NCBI RefSeq assembly: GCF_921293095.1
Contig: NC_060246.1
Coordinates: 135,284,198-135,348,197, forward strand
DNA: 64,000 bases
Source: Ischnura elegans
Lineage: Eukaryota; Arthropoda; Insecta; Odonata; Coenagrionidae
Direction of reading: 5' to 3'
Part shown: piece by piece, positions 32,870-43,395 of the stretch
Layout of the letters: the number at the start of each line of letters is the position of its first letter
Position numbering within the stretch: the first letter of the stretch is position 1
Notes under the pieces: model-generated
The model's input: only the letters and a program-made list of their open reading frames with translations
What the model was told of the DNA's origin: nothing
Database searches by the model: none
Position numbers and translations under genes: made by a program

Positions 32870-35800
32870 CTGTAAAACAAAAGTTTATTTATTTAATTAA
32901 AATCAAACAATTTTATGAAAGCTTTTCTTAGAGACTGCGAAAGAGTTTTCTTAGAGCCATAGAAATATATTGATTCCTTCTCACTTATAAGATAGTAATA
33001 CATATTCAGTTTCAAAGTAAGAAAATCATGGTTGACTATTAGGATTTTTGAAATCCTATTTTAATAATTTTCAATGATTACTTGAAGGTAAACATTTTGC
33101 TGTGATATGGATTATAGCCATACTGTATGTTATTAATATGTATTTAACATACATAACTCATTTTTTCTCTATGTCAACTACGTAGTTGTTATCTTCATAC
33201 TGTTTACATGATTCCTAGTACATAATTGTTTAACTGATGAAATACGTAGTTTTTCGAGCCATTATTGACATGAGAATGACAAATACATAAATTCACTTTA
33301 AAGGTATCTTTGAGTAGTTGGCAAAATTAGAAAAGAGCAAAATATGTACTCACATTTTTCTCAGCTAAAGATTCACTCAAGTTTTTGACTGGCAACTTCT
33401 CATTCTCAGCTATGGCAACTTTGCTGGGTTTTCTAGATGAATTCCTAGAATTTCTAAGATTCCTGAGGTTTTTCTCTTCTTCAGCATCAGTTTTATTCGT
33501 GTTCTTTCCCAACTGGTTTATTTTAGGGTTTGAATCACAATCTGTAGATTTGACGTCCACCTAATTCAGAAGATATGAATTATACACCATTTAAAAATTT
33601 TGCAAAGGTAGTAAACATTTCAAATGGACTACAAGTATTTCATTATTTGATAACATAGTTTGATTCTTAACATATAAATCTCAAAGCAAGATCATATTAA
33701 AGTATTAAAAAATCTAAAAATCACATTTTAAAATCTTTTTCACGAACAAAAATTAGTATACCTAAACTTTCAATCATAAAATTATATGATTTGTGCTTTA
33801 TCCAATAGCAATATCAAGGAAAATTACCTTCACTATAGTATTAGTTTTGTTTTGATCACACTCTTCTTGCTCCGCAGCCTTGGAGTTCTCATCTGATGTG
33901 GGACGGTGGTAATGGGCATATGTTTTCACATGTTTTCGAAGAGAAGAGGGATCTGTGTATCTTTTGGAGCATCCAGGAACACGGCAAGCATATGGTCTTT
34001 CAACAGAGTGAGTTCTTGTGTGCTTGAATCGATCACTTGAATTAGAGTATGCCTTTCCACATCCAGGAACTGGGCAAACGTAAGGTCTTTCACCTGAAAG
34101 AAAAAATGGAAATGGTGTCATTCATTGGTATGGTATTTTATGGAGGCGAACAGCAGCCGAGGTCATATTCACCATGAGGGCATGAGTGTGGAGAAACAAG
34201 ATGTTGCATTAATCTGCTCTAAATGAAAGGTACCTACGGTAACACGGCTTAAAATCCCATCCGATAGACCTAATGCTATACCCGAAGCCCCCTCGACAAA
34301 GCACTCAAATAGGGATCGGGTAGTCTCTAAAATATTTCAGCTGGGAATCAAACCGAGGCCCTCAGGGTGGAAAGTCACCTTACCAACCTGAACCCTTCTT
34401 TAATTGGTACTGAAAATTCTATTTCATATCTTCCCAGTGGCGTAGCCAGGAATTTTGTTTGGGGGGGTCCAAAACCAGGGCAGAAAATTTGTTTAAAAAC
34501 AGGGTAGAAGGTTTTAAACTAATTTTAACACTGTTCATATTCGAATAAACTCCATTTTTTAAAGAAATACTTTGTAAATTCATGATTTTTCAGTATTTTT
34601 TTTCTTTTATGAAGGAAAATAATTGTGTTTTTATATTTCGGGGGGTGGCGGGGGGAGGAGGTCACTGACTATGCCACTGTATCTTCCTCTACTATATGAT
34701 GAGTACCTTGCCTCTGGACACTCTGCCTCAGTTACTGAACATCAAAATCTTTCCTCGACTCAGCCTTAGTAGTCCTTCTAGTCAATTTTTTTATTCAATT
34801 CCATCATGAACTGTCTAGAATTTTGAAAATAATGCCTAAATTTATGAGAAATTTAAAAATGCAAATTTCCAGAGTTACATATTTGGATTTTGAAAACCAT
34901 TAGAGAGAGAAAATCTTGAAGTTAAAAGACAAACGTACTTCATGAAATTGTTAGATGATTGTCGTGATGTCATTTTTAGCAATGCTTCCATTAAGAGTCA
35001 TGGGACAGACCATCAAGCATTTGCAATCACGCATGAAATGAAGTCACTATCGATCAAGACATTTTTCATTCAGCAGGCATTCCATTTTAAAATTTGTTTA
35101 AATGTAAGCTAAATCATCGATGAAATTGGCTCCATTGCCAACTTTGGAAACCTATAGAGAGCCGGCCTTAGGGCGGGGCGACCGGGGCGACTGCCCCGGG
35201 CCTCGCGCTTTGGGGGGCCCCGCGTTCGTAAAAAAAATTAAAATATACGATAGTTTGAAAACGCAATTTCAACTATTACTGTATTGTTAAGTCCGTGCTA
35301 TACAAAAAATAATATTATGAAAAAGGAATAATGCAGTAATTTAAAGTAAAAAGCGCGCTTTTAATGTTTGTTTTATGTTATAATTTTATGATTAAATATA
35401 ATTATAAATTTAATTTGTATTATACTATTTTGAACTCAACTGCGTGATGGTATCATAACGGCGTAATTACGAAGTCTGAATTTGGGAGGGGAACACATAC
35501 TTAGCCAGAGAGTGGTAGGGATTCAAAATGCTCGAGTTTGTAGATGGGGTATAGAGTTTAATATTTTAAGTGAAGAGCCCCGCACTGAAGGTTCGCCCCT
35601 AGCCCCGCACCTGCTAGCGCCGTCACTGAACCTATATTCATTATTTAGAAAATAAAATAAGATAAAAATTTAGTGACAGAAACCTGGATTCCTTTATTTC
35701 AAGATCCAAGCCTAGGTCCAAGCGCAGCTGATTCATTATATCACACAAATACACATTTTTTTCTACATGCCCCAATCAAAATTTCTCTCATTAGCATCTA

Positions 35801-38800
35801 CAGTCATCCTCAGAGGAACCTAATTGTCCGACCTCTTCCAAAGCTTCATATACATATCACACCAGTGGCAGATCTATGGGGGAGGGGGGGTCAAAGGGAG
35901 CTATACCTCCCCCTTGAGTATCCAATTTACACTAGATAGAATGGTAATTTTTTTCCGACCCCCACTACTGCTGGAATTTTTAACCCCACTTAGCCCCCCC
36001 ATTGTTCTTATCCTCGATCCATCACTTTATCACATCACTATGCTCACTACGCTTTATCATGCTAACTTATTTTTATCAAAAATTTCAGTTAACTTGCTCA
36101 CCAACTGGCTGGTTAGATGTTTTAACTAATGCTGGGTTCATGTTTAAGCAATTTCATTATGAATTAAATATAAGTACCAAAACTTACCTGTATGAGATCG
36201 AGCATGAATTTTCAGGTTTTCGGCACGACTGAAGCTTTTATCACATCTTGGGCAGCGATGTGGCTTTTCATTGGTATGAGTCCTTACATGTATCAGCATT
36301 TTATACCTGAGGAAGAAAAGATGAAAAAATTATAATTTGTGGAAAGTTTCCCAAGGGATATGGTGCTTTATGAAGTCTTCATATATTTCTTCTACATTCT
36401 GAACAATTAGGAAACTAAAACTTGATATTGAATCACAAACGCCATTGGGAGACTTCAATGTGTTTTCCTAATATAGTGCTAAAAGAATCGATTCATTTAG
36501 GATAACTACAATTAGTAAAGGATTGTTTCCCTGATTTAGAATTTAAAAAAGTAAATGGAGCATTTATATAGATTTCAGTGATTGCTCACCACAGGGGCAC
36601 AGCTAGGAATTAAGGCTAGGGGGGGAGGATTTCAGGCGCAACTAATACTAGGCGGCATGGGGGTATGGCATACCTCCCAGGGTAAGCGGGAGGTACAGGG
36701 GCCTTCAACCAGAAGAAAATTTAAGATTAATTGTTAAAAATGGTGAGTTTTACGGTCTTCTGAGGGATATTTTATTAATCCTTACACTATTCTATAAGTA
36801 ATATTAATCCAATTAAGTAAAATATTAGATTACACTTAAAGATTTCTCTGCGCTCTGGGGGGGGGGGGGGTATCCCCAAAAACCTTCCCCTCGCTGTGCC
36901 ACTGGCTCACCTGGCATTGAAGCCTCTTTTCCCACGACTGCAGCCTCTCCAGCCACAGAAGAACAGTCCATTCTCTCCAGATGCTGCGTGAATGCATGTG
37001 ACATGACTGGCCAAGAGGTCCACATGGGAAAAGGATTCTTCACAAGTACCCCATCTGGAAAAATAAAAATTGTCAGAGTACTGCCTATCTACCTCAGGTT
37101 GATAGAATGTAATGCCATGAATGCATTTTTGATACATACAGTGGTATAAACCATAAAGTCATTCATTTCATTTGGACAAAGCTTTTTCAATTTTTTATAC
37201 ATCATATATTGGCTCAGTGGCGTAACTACGACTATGCTTTGGGGGGTGGGATGGGATAGCCTATGGTGGAGATCCCCACCCCCGTTGAGAAAAATTAAAA
37301 AAAATAAGATGCCTGGAAATACATTTCACATCATTTTCGCACTAAAAATTAACTTTAAGCATGTGCAGTTATTACACGTCAAAACTAGACAATAGTCGTA
37401 AATAATTTTTTTTATTTCTCTGAGGCTTTGGGGAGGGGATCTATCCCCCTCATCCCCCCCGGAGTTACGCCACTGTATTGAATTAATTTTGTGGTAATTT
37501 CTGAAAACCTCATATAACTTGGCTGAGTAAACCACTAATTGCGAATCTTAAATATCTAAATATCCATCCCCCCTCCTCCAAATTTATGTCTGGATCCGCC
37601 TCTGGTGGCAATTTGCATCTAAAAATTGATAGATTTTTACAGGGATACCCACTTCAATCATAATTATACGATACGCCCACTCTATACATATATTTATATT
37701 TCCTACAGATGTGGGGTAGCATTTCCACAGAAAACTAACAATCCCAATCCCCAACAGCCCTTTACTGCCTTAGCTCCACTTCAGCATACAGCTACTTACC
37801 AATCAAAATAATTGATGGTATGGTCAACTCAAAACCCTGTTTACTTATCACTAAAATCTACTAATCGGTATGCATGTTAAATTAAATTGTGTACTGTAAA
37901 CCTATAAAAATTTTGAGTTTTAATATTTCTTCATGAATTTTCCATTCTCCCAATTTTGTAACTTCCCTGTCTTCCTTTTTTTTCATCTACCTCCTAAATT
38001 CCTTATTCCTACCAATTTTCTAATCCCCCATCCAAAAATTTTTATTTTGCTGTTTCCCAAATTTTGATTCTTTACCGAAATTTTAGATTCTTTCTCCACA
38101 AATGTTAAACCATCTTCCTCAAAGTTGCATATTCCCCCGACTTATTTTTAATCTCAAAGTTTTTCATTTCCTTTCCAAGTTTTTTATTCTTCCCTAAAAG
38201 TTAATACACCAGTTAAACATTTCTAAATGGCGCAACTGATAAACCCAACCCCCCCTGGCGGCCCCGACTTCGGCAACCTCTGTGGCGCTTTGCTTGGAAC
38301 ACGCCCGGGCTCGGCGCCTCCCGGAAGACGGAGACTACTTCGAAGGGGGAGGGCCTTCGCATCTTCGGAGGTGCCGTGAATACGAGAGAGAGAGATATAT
38401 AGGAACGGAGTGATGGTCTACGTGCGTCCATACGAGGCAAAATTACCTGCACAAGAATTCCCCCTCCTGTGCATCGCCTCCTTCGCCACTCCTTGGGTCA
38501 GCTCCAACTCGACCTTCGGCAGTGTCGCCAGAGAGGTCCATTCCGGACAGGCCAGGGCTCAACCCCAAGGTCGACGCAGTGGACTCTTCGCTGTCGCTCT
38601 GCAAGGAGAGGAAGAAGGAAAAGCCATTGAGATTTTTTTTTCAAATCTACCCAGGAAGTATTTTGGTCTTCGACCTCCTCGGCTGCTTCAAGGATGAGGA
38701 TCCCTCCCCAACCCCTATTCAGACTCGATAACTTCCGCAGTATTCAAGTGGCCCTTGGGCAGCAAACAAGTTTGACCGACCACGCCTCTATTTATTCGTC

Positions 38801-41121
38801 TGGGTGTCATTTCAGTATCCACCCGAGAGGAGAGGATATTTTTTGGTCTTTTTAATTCTTGATAACAAGAATCCATCAAGTTATTGGAGGAAAGCGTAAT
38901 TGGGAGAACTATGCATCCTCAGAAATATGCATAATGATAATGGAGAAAACGATGTAAAAAGGCATTTCTCAGTGTTAGCAGCGAACGCTTCGGTTATAAA
39001 GACAAACTACAAAGACATCAACCATTGGTAATATTTTGGGCTTCATTGACTATTATCGTAGGAGACATAGCTGAAGGATACCTTGAAACATTCGAACTAG
39101 AGCTAAATGAAACGGAATAATTGAAGATTTTTTCTTTCACATTCTCCTCTTACCTTTATTCACGTAGCCCCTAGTTATCAAGAATCAATGGAATTAATTA
39201 ATATCACTTAAAATTAATATGCAAGCTGTTTGGCACATTTTTAATTTGGCAAAATAATACCCTCATATCATGTGTGTAGGGGAGCTCCCTCCCATACACG
39301 CTTAGGACCTTTTTAAATTCAAAGCAAACTTTCTTTGAAATGGACATACACTACAAGGGGTATTATCTGATGAATTATTACACTTATCACTTGAAAATTA
39401 CGTAAGTATATTAAAAGGGCACATCACTATCGCTCGGTCTTTCTTCGCGACCTATTGCTCGTTTAAAACGTTAGCAACGTCTTGAAATGTTTAGGGTATA
39501 TCAATTAGACAACAACGTATCTCAAATTTGAAATTTTATCTCGGTATTTATCTCAGATTAAAACATTTTAAATTGGAGAAACAGGCAAGGGTTTAAAAAA
39601 GTATACTCTAAACACATCAAAATTTTCAATATTATAACGTTAGTTTCAAGCGAGTAGTTCTTCGCAAAATAAATATGTCCGGTATTAAGGGAGTGAAGCG
39701 TCTCTTAACAGACCGCCTTCCGAAGGCGCTGGGCACAACTCCTCCCATCCCCATAATATTAGTTGTAAGACAAGTGAATGAAGGTGGGTTAAGTGTAGCA
39801 TCCAACCCAAATGCTCTTGTACACAAGTCCTACGACATATCACGCACGAGCGAATTCTGTCACACATCCGCGCGGGCGAATATCCGAATCTTCATTCTGT
39901 TTTTTGAGTCATCCTCTTATTTGAAACGCTAAAACCTCTCATATGTCGGAATTCATATCCTATAATTTTGAAGGATTAATGAAAAAAATTACACTACCAC
40001 TAAATTGCAACAATTTATTCGAGGCAGATAGCTATAAACTTTACTCATCTTTTTATTTGTTCCATCTCTCGTATTTCATTTGACACTTCATCTTGATATC
40101 TACGACTGCAATATAGAAAATCAACCTGCTGGGGCTTACATCATGGAGGAGTTCCGCAAAGAAGGGTACGTCGACCCCGAACCTCTGTCCGTCCCAGGAC
40201 CATCTCAGCGCATAAAAACAGCCGCTAGACCTTCCGCTTTTCTTAAAGCCTTACGATAAACCTGCATCACCTGCTAAATCATCTCAGCCAGAAGATCTTG
40301 CCCGTGAACTAGTCATAGGGAATAAACCTCTTTAAAATCTCTGCATATGCAATTGGGAGGTCTCATGCGGTGTCTCGAAAAAATTAATTTCTCCTATGTT
40401 GCTGAAAAGCGGGTAAAACTAATAATTTTGTGAAATTCTTCCATTTCAAGGCGATTTCAGCCACTTCCAAAGGAAGATAGGTTTCTCACTTGCATCTCAT
40501 GATGTCCAGGACAAGAATTTTTTTAAAAAGCGATGACGGACAGAATAGGACTTCGTGACCAACACAGTTAACGGAGCGATATAGGTATTTAAATTGTACC
40601 TCTTTCCTTCATATAAGTCTTAACGAAGAATGCATCATCATTAGCTCTATAAATTTTGATGCGGTCGAAATTTAGTTCGAATGGAGGTGTTTTATCCCTT
40701 AGGCGTTTGGAGTGGATGCAAAAAAACCGTGAGCGCTGACGATCGACCGACTTCTTGTGCTTACTTGAGGCACAATAGGAAAAATAAAACACCCGCGAAC
40801 GAACGTTCTCCAAAGATGGAGAGTGGGAGTGATGCGGGGCGAATCCCCCTGTCCCTCGGGCCTGAAGCGTGTTCACCGCGAGAACTAGCTTCTCCAACCT
40901 CCCCCGCTGAGCTCCCATCGGCCGTCCACATTATTCATGGACTGGAGTAGTCTTTTGACGATCCCCCACCAGCAGGGATGAGAGGAAGAGGGCCTTGATC
41001 GGAACCTTGTACCGAGAGCCGTGGAGGTTGCTGGGAGGGTAGGGGCGTATTTGCCGGGACTCACCTGCACAACCATTGTTGGGGAGACTGGTTGCTGGAT
41101 CTCCTCCAGGGTTTCTCCCAT
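32141..41121 (-). CDS. Glis2: GLIS2/sugarbabe-type zinc-finger transcription factor
   Basis: Joined exons 41121-41065, 38598-38447, 37054-36911, 36306-36188, 34093-33828, 33560-33354 and 32869-32141 encode 557 residues with consistent phases and GT-AG junctions. Five GLI-type C2H2 fingers span residues 69-218: C69/C74/H87/H92, C103/C108/H124/H128, C136/C139/H152/H156, C164/C169/H182/H186 and C194/C199/H212/H218. Signatures [20 protein letters not shown] and [13 protein letters not shown] place it with vertebrate GLIS2 and Drosophila sugarbabe rather than lame duck/GLIS3. GLIS2 proteins are nuclear DNA-binding regulators, and sugarbabe responds to dietary sugar in Drosophila. The tail has an acidic stretch and PLDLR at 550-554, a CtBP-type motif. 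At least one upstream non-coding exon must exist. Confidence 0.93.
33354..33560 (-). CDS. Glis2: GLIS2 homolog, polar linker exon
   Basis: It is 69 codons in phase 0 at both ends (TGAATTAG/GTGGAC and AAAAT/GTGAGT). The product is Asn/Lys/Ser-rich ([17 protein letters not shown]) with no known domain, probably disordered. Because both ends are phase 0, it could be skipped without a frameshift. Confidence 0.8.
33828..34093 (-). CDS. Glis2: GLIS2 homolog exon, fingers 4-5
   Basis: Encodes [20 protein letters not shown] and the rest of finger 4, then finger 5 with [13 protein letters not shown], and a polar linker ending TNTIVK. The acceptor is TCTTTCAG and the donor AAG/GTAATT in phase 0. Confidence 0.95.
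34225..34392 (-). repeat. tRNA-derived SINE, copy 1
   Basis: On the minus strand TTGGTAAGGTGAC resembles an A box and GGTTTGATTCCC a B box. The body (TTTTAGAGACTACCCGATCC, TTTGAGTGCTTTG) matches the copy at 51928-52110 in the same order. It lies in the GLIS2 intron between the finger 2-3 and finger 4-5 exons. Confidence 0.65.
34435..34679. mobile_element. hAT-type MITE with 8-bp target duplication
   Basis: The ends CAGTGGCGTAGCC and GACTATGCCACTG are inverted. The element is flanked by a perfect 8-bp duplication TATCTTCC (34427-34434 and 34680-34687). It contains poly-G runs near both ends. It is non-autonomous and intronic. Confidence 0.88.
35157..35628. mobile_element. hAT-type MITE (GGCCGGC family)
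   Basis: It starts GAGAGCCGGCCTTAGGGC and ends CGCCGTCACTG, flanked by a perfect 8-bp duplication AACCTATA (35149-35156 and 35629-35636). The first 70 bp are very GC-rich with CCCCGGGCC; the interior is AT-rich without a transposase. Confidence 0.85.
35863..36027. mobile_element. hAT-type MITE, short and decayed
   Basis: It starts CAGTGGCAGATCTATGGG and ends GATCCATCACTT. The flanks TATCACAC (35855-35862) and TATCACAT (36028-36035) are a 7/8 target duplication. Confidence 0.7.
36188..36306 (-). CDS. Glis2: GLIS2 homolog exon, fingers 2-3
   Basis: Encodes [18 protein letters not shown] through ARSHT, the helix of finger 2 and all of finger 3. Boundaries are CTCAG/GTATAA and ACAG/GTAAGT, both with split codons that match their neighbours. 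Confidence 0.95.
36592..36904. mobile_element. hAT-type MITE inserted at a splice donor
   Basis: It starts CAGGGGCACAGCTAGG and ends CGCTGTGCCACTG. The duplicated target is GCTCACCA (36584-36591) and GCTCACCT (36905-36912). The right copy, on the gene strand, is the 5' splice site AG/GTGAGC of the GLIS2 exon ending at 36911. Confidence 0.88.
36911..37054 (-). CDS. Glis2: GLIS2 homolog exon, fingers 1-2
   Basis: Encodes [18 protein letters not shown] and FFCGWRGC through NA, which is most of fingers 1 and 2. The acceptor is TTTTTCCAG. The donor AG/GTGAGC lies inside the 8-bp target duplication of an hAT-type insertion, so the intron becomes transposon after six bases. Confidence 0.92.
37216..37475. 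mobile_element. hAT-type MITE (CAGTGGCGTAAC family)
   Basis: Its termini are inverted: CAGTGGCGTAACT and AGTTACGCCACTG. The flanks TATTGGCT and TATTGAAT are a 6/8 target duplication. It is the intact relative of the copy interrupted at 10741-13186. A partial element of another such family ends near 37610 (CTGGATCCGCCTCTGG). Confidence 0.82.
38447..38598 (-). CDS. Glis2: GLIS2 homolog, N-terminal coding exon
   Basis: Residues 20-69 plus two bases of codon 70. The acceptor CTCCTTGCAG precedes [16 protein letters not shown], a Ser/Gly/acidic region likely to be disordered. The exon ends EGEFLC, whose cysteine is the first zinc ligand of finger 1. The donor CAG/GTAATT splits an arginine codon completed by the next exon. 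Confidence 0.88.
38599..41064. other. First coding intron of the GLIS2 homolog
   Basis: No additional exon was recognised. The DNA is AT-rich except near the exons. Confidence 0.55.
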
Positions 41122-41197
41122 CGCTACCGTCGGCGACTTCCTCCTCGCAAGACGCCCGACGCCTTCCTTCCTGCACCGCCTCCTTCTCGTTAAAGTG
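41065..41197 (-). CDS. Glis2: GLIS2 homolog exon with the start codon
   Basis: The exon runs from the acceptor TCCTTACAG (boundary at 41197) to donor CAG/GTGAGT at 41065. The ATG at 41121 has context AGCGATGGG and gives [19 protein letters not shown] in the phase the next exon needs. The frame stays open upstream within the exon but reads Arg-rich, so 41122-41197 is probably 5' UTR. Because the exon begins with an acceptor, the transcript starts further right. Confidence 0.75.
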
Positions 41198-42950
41198 CTG
41201 TAAGGATAAAATGAATAAACATGATCAACCTTTTATCAACAACCTCAGCAAAAATATAGCTTGTATATTTAATATGGGACCGATGGAAAAGGCTGATATA
41301 AAATCGTGAATGATTATGTTATCCTGAATACTATATCGTCGTACAATCGGATTAAACTTTTGAAAGAGTTAACTCATTCTGTAAGCTGCGTCGCGCCGTT
41401 AAGACCTCAATCCGAAGGCTGAACACGAACGGCAAATGCTCGAAACCGAATCCAGACCTTTTAAAAGCGGATTTAAACTAAGTGATCCTTTGATGCCCGG
41501 TAGATTCCACGTAAGTAGACGTAGTAAGTTACTCGGAGGAGGCGTCCGTGCACGGGTCACGAGTGGAGTGTACATTCAAGAGTGTAATTCGATTATGCCG
41601 TGGAAAGATATTCATTGCCGCACTTTCCTGTGAAAAAATGTCAAAACCGTTTCAATCAACGGAATGAGGGCTAATAGGTACATCCTATCAAGTCTTTTTA
41701 CGATGAGTTCACAAAATTCTGCGTGGATGCCAGTCGTAAAAAAATTAACAAAAGAATTACTCGTACTTCAGGGAAAGTATATTGCTAAAATCATCTACAG
41801 ACTTGCTCTTTTATGTCAATCATGCATTCATATTTTTAGGAAAAATGGGAAAAAATCAGAGAGCAGAGTAATGGAAGAAAATTAGTGTTAATTGAATAAG
41901 TCCGTGACATTGAGAATTTCGCTAGCATTGCCACCGCAGGGGAAATGTAGAGGATCTCTCTATAGCAACCCCTTATCTCCTGGCTAATCATTAACGGTGG
42001 CCGCCATTTTCATCCATTTAGTGAGTCTCTGATCGCAGTCTCGGTGAAAATGAAGCAAAGAAGTGACAATTGAATCGGGAAAACAAGCGCCGCTGATATA
42101 GGTACTAAATTTGGTCTCATCCAGTCGAACGATTCGAAGAGGATAATAATATAACCCTTATTTTGATTATCACGAGGCATGTTAAAACATATTGTTTTAC
42201 ATAGTATTTCATTTCCTTTAAATAAGCGACGTTGCCTGTGTTATCACGTTAGACGAGGAAAAAAAGTTCCCTTAAGTTTGAATCGAACGATATATCTGGC
42301 GTTCACGAAGTTGGAAGGATTTTTCAGCTCGTTAGATAGGAGTCAAAATCCAATAAATTTAATACATAAAAATTGAAATATTTTTTGTGATATATGAAGA
42401 AACTCAAGATTTGATTTCAATGGCTGATAAATTGCATCGATACTTCTAACAACAGATATTGAAACGAATTCCAAGATGAACTTTAAAGGGATACGATAAC
42501 ATAGCCATCGGTTCAAATACTACAACAGAATTTATTTCAGAGAGTCGTCATCGTTTTGGATATCGTCAACGATTGCAAAATTCTCTCCTAATAAAGAAAT
42601 GTATAGTGAAATATTTTTTCTATTTTGAAGACAGTTAAATTAAGGAAGTCATTGTTGACAGAAAATCAACTAGTCCTTTAAAACACCAACTTCGTGTGAG
42701 TGGAGGGAAACAAAACTGCTGTTTTGTCAATATTTATAATTTGGAAGACGGTAGCTGTTCAGCGGCATTTAAGCTCCCACCTCGAGCGAAGGAGAAAGTG
42801 CCTCGTCCAATGCGAAATCACGGACGAAATCAAACCGTATGCCTACGGCAAGGTAAGGGCGGGATGAAAGCCGAATGAAAACGGAAAGCTCCGCGCGCAG
42901 AGAAGACAATATGTCCCCAGGTTAACTTTCTCGGAAGACGATAGAAGGGG
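41198..42950. other. Non-coding DNA upstream of the GLIS2 start exon
   Basis: No gene recognised. An unidentified 5'-UTR exon of the GLIS2 homolog should lie here or further right. Confidence 0.45.
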
Positions 42951-43031
42951 GGGGGATTTATGAAGATGATTCGGATATTCTCACCCTTCCTGAGAAATCA
43001 CTCCGAGAAGTTGCGCCCGCCGATAGCGTTA

Positions 43032-43066
<35 letters not shown>

Positions 43067-43395
43067 CCTCGTCCCAATTCCTTCGCACGAGCGCAGAGTT
43101 TTTCTCTTCGCGGCAATTCCGGACCCCTGCGACGCGATCCCAGCACTGGTCGTCAGACTGACCACAAGACACTCAACACGGCTCGGCCTTCACGGGGCGC
43201 CAACGAAGAAGCGTCTGGCGACTGCTCCCTCTCCTCCTCACTCCCTCCCACCCCCATCCCTCCGCCCCCTCGAATCAACTCGACCCCCACCCATCGCGCC
43301 CCCTACTCCTCCTCCTCTCCCCCAACCCTCACCCTCCGCCGCAATATCCTCTCTCGACATGGGTCTTGCAGATTATCGCTGTCGTGTGTAGAGCC
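42951..43395 (-). promoter_or_regulatory. GC-rich island with CT/GA microsatellite
   Basis: A run of CT dinucleotides (about 43032-43065, GAGAG on the minus strand) is followed by a CpG- and C-rich stretch to 43390. GAGA-type repeats beside a GC-rich island are common at arthropod developmental promoters. It is the nearest such island upstream of the GLIS2 start exon, so it is a candidate promoter. No transcript evidence. Confidence 0.3.
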
